This document shows positions 5,617 through 6,316 of a stretch of 6,316 bases of DNA, in pieces (within the stretch, counting starts at the first letter, position 1; each line of letters starts with the position of its first letter). The stretch is from an uncultured Clostridia bacterium (GTDB lineage: Bacteria > Bacillota > Clostridia > Christensenellales > Pumilibacteraceae): the NCBI GenBank assembly GCA_934247335.1, contig CAKQJJ010000081.1:1-6316 (forward strand), in the 5' to 3' direction. The position numbers were made by a program, and so were the translations under genes. The notes beneath the pieces are model-generated. The model saw nothing but the letters and a program-made list of their open reading frames with translations. It did not search any database and had not been told where the DNA came from.

Positions 5617-5638
5617 CGCGCCGCATTAAAGCGGTGCG
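5617..5638 (+). other. Intercistronic hairpin between subunits K and E
   Basis: CGCGCCGC (5617-5624) pairs with GCGGTGCG (5631-5638) over eight base pairs with one G-U, closing the loop ATTAAA. Only two T follow, so it is unlikely to terminate fully. Its place just after the proteolipid gene suggests protection of the K message from 3' decay or partial attenuation, which would help make more K than E. The GGAG for subunit E (5650-5653) lies 11 bases downstream and stays free. Confidence 0.65.
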
Positions 5639-5662
5639 TTAAAAATCAAGGAGTAAGGTTTA

Positions 5663-6253
5663 ATGGCTGAAAACACAAACGGAATAACCGAGGCGATAAT
5701 CGCAAAAGCAAACGAGGACGCCGAACGCATATTGTCCGTAGCCGAGGAATACAAACAGGCAAAACTCGAGGAAGCAACCAAAGTTTCCGACGGGATTTTT
5801 GCCGATACCCGCGAGGAAACCAAAAACGCGTGCGCGTTTATCCGCGAGCGCGGAGAAAGCTCGTCGCGTATCGAACGCAAAAAAGCGCTCACACGCGCCA
5901 AAGCGGAAGTGGTGGACGGAGTTTTCGACGCCGTTCGTGACAAACTTATCGCGCTCGATAAAGAGCAGACGCTCGGATTTTTCGCGTCGATTATCGAAAA
6001 GAACGCCGAAGCGGGCGACAAAATCGTGCTGTCTTCCCGTCACTCGGATATAAAAGACGACCTGATAAAAGAACTGGGAAAGAAAAATCTGCGCTTTGAC
6101 GTGTCGCTCAGCGACGCAATCGACGGAGGACTGGTTTTAAGCGGAAAAAGCTCGGATAAAGACTATTCGTTTGACGCGATCGTCGGCTTCTGCAAGGAAA
6201 CCATGCGTGCGGAAACCGCAAAAAAATTATTCGGCACGGAAGGTAACGCGTAA
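5663..6253 (+). CDS. ntpE: V-type ATPase peripheral stalk subunit E
   Basis: This 196-residue soluble stator subunit pairs with the H/G coiled coil to link the A3B3 head to subunit I. Residues 1 to about 85 are a charged helix (ITEAIIAKANEDAERILSVAEEYKQAKLEEA...), and the rest is the globular alpha/beta domain. The C-terminal part includes the family-typical IDGGLVLSG turn (about 152-160), like the 'GG' beta turn of NtpE/AhaE, and a final helix (ETMRAETAKKLFG) that contacts the catalytic B subunit. Length matches the family (about 190-200). The start at 5663 has GGAG nine bases upstream. Its stop codon TAA overlaps the ATG of the next gene (TAATG), so translation of subunit C is probably coupled. 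The order after I and K agrees with the known ntp operon. Confidence 0.93.
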   Translation: MAENTNGITEAIIAKANEDAERILSVAEEYKQAKLEEATKVSDGIFADTREETKNACAFIRERGESSSRIERKKALTRAKAEVVDGVFDAVRDKLIALDKEQTLGFFASIIEKNAEAGDKIVLSSRHSDIKDDLIKELGKKNLRFDVSLSDAIDGGLVLSGKSSDKDYSFDAIVGFCKETMRAETAKKLFGTEGNA

Positions 6254-6316
6254 TGGCAAAATCGGATCTCGGATATCTAAACGGGCTGATAGCGTCCATG
6301 TACAAAACGCTTATTC
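6253..6316 (+). CDS. ntpC: V-type ATPase subunit C, N-terminal fragment (cut by window end)
   Basis: Twenty-one codons are visible (MAKSDLGYLNGLIASMYKTLI), starting at the ATG that overlaps the subunit E stop. A purine-rich GGAAGG at 6238-6243 could serve as the ribosome binding site. Subunit C is the soluble funnel-shaped protein of about 330 residues that couples the central stalk to the K ring. The fragment is too short to identify alone; the call comes from gene order, since C follows E in the ntp operon. Genes for the F/G-type subunit, catalytic A and B, and D should follow outside the window. Confidence 0.75.
   Translation, partial: MAKSDLGYLNGLIASMYKTLI

Noticed and set aside
4859..5626. 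Minus-strand open frame (255 codons) opposite the subunit I and K genes
   Set aside because: It is a frame shadow of two well-recognised ATPase genes. The product is His/Cys/Gln rich with no recognisable domain.

Overview
The window looks like chromosome of an anaerobic Gram-positive bacterium, most likely a Clostridia-type Firmicute. The reasons are purine-rich GGAGG ribosome binding sites, two textbook TTGACA-17-TATAAT type promoters, lipobox lipoproteins, and a bacterial V-type (A/V-type) ATPase operon in the Enterococcus-like gene order. This placement is an inference from style and gene content; there is no rRNA or other marker gene to confirm it.

Left part (1-1218): two tandem paralogous small lipoproteins of unknown function, the first cut by the window edge. 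They are nearly identical at the signal peptide and near the C-terminus and diverged between. The bases look richer in A+T than the rest of the window. A ribosome-binding-like site without a clear gene and a bidirectional terminator follow.

Middle (1219-2527): a GNAT-family N-acetyltransferase on the minus strand, and a divergent CDP-alcohol phosphatidyltransferase (PgsA-like) on the plus strand. Each has a recognisable promoter.

Right part (2528-6316): a 287-base intergenic region holds an inverted repeat, a perfect consensus sigma-70-type promoter and a structured leader RNA that ends in a run of eight T. It leads into the genes for V-ATPase subunits H/G (NtpF), I, K, E and the first 21 codons of C. 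This is the F-I-K-E-C start of the known ntp operon; the catalytic genes would lie beyond the window. The rotor proteolipid K carries all the side chains that bind Na+ in the Enterococcus hirae enzyme (equivalents of L61, T64, Q65, Y68, Q110, E139), so this is probably a Na+-translocating enzyme. A stable hairpin sits between the K and E genes, where stoichiometry must fall from about ten copies to two.

The most interesting feature is the leader RNA at about 2651-2765. Its position between a strong promoter and a predicted Na+ pump, with an apparent intrinsic terminator before the first start codon, suggests a riboswitch or attenuator. The Na+-sensing class (former DUF1646 motif) is the leading hypothesis, but I could not confirm it against a covariance model.
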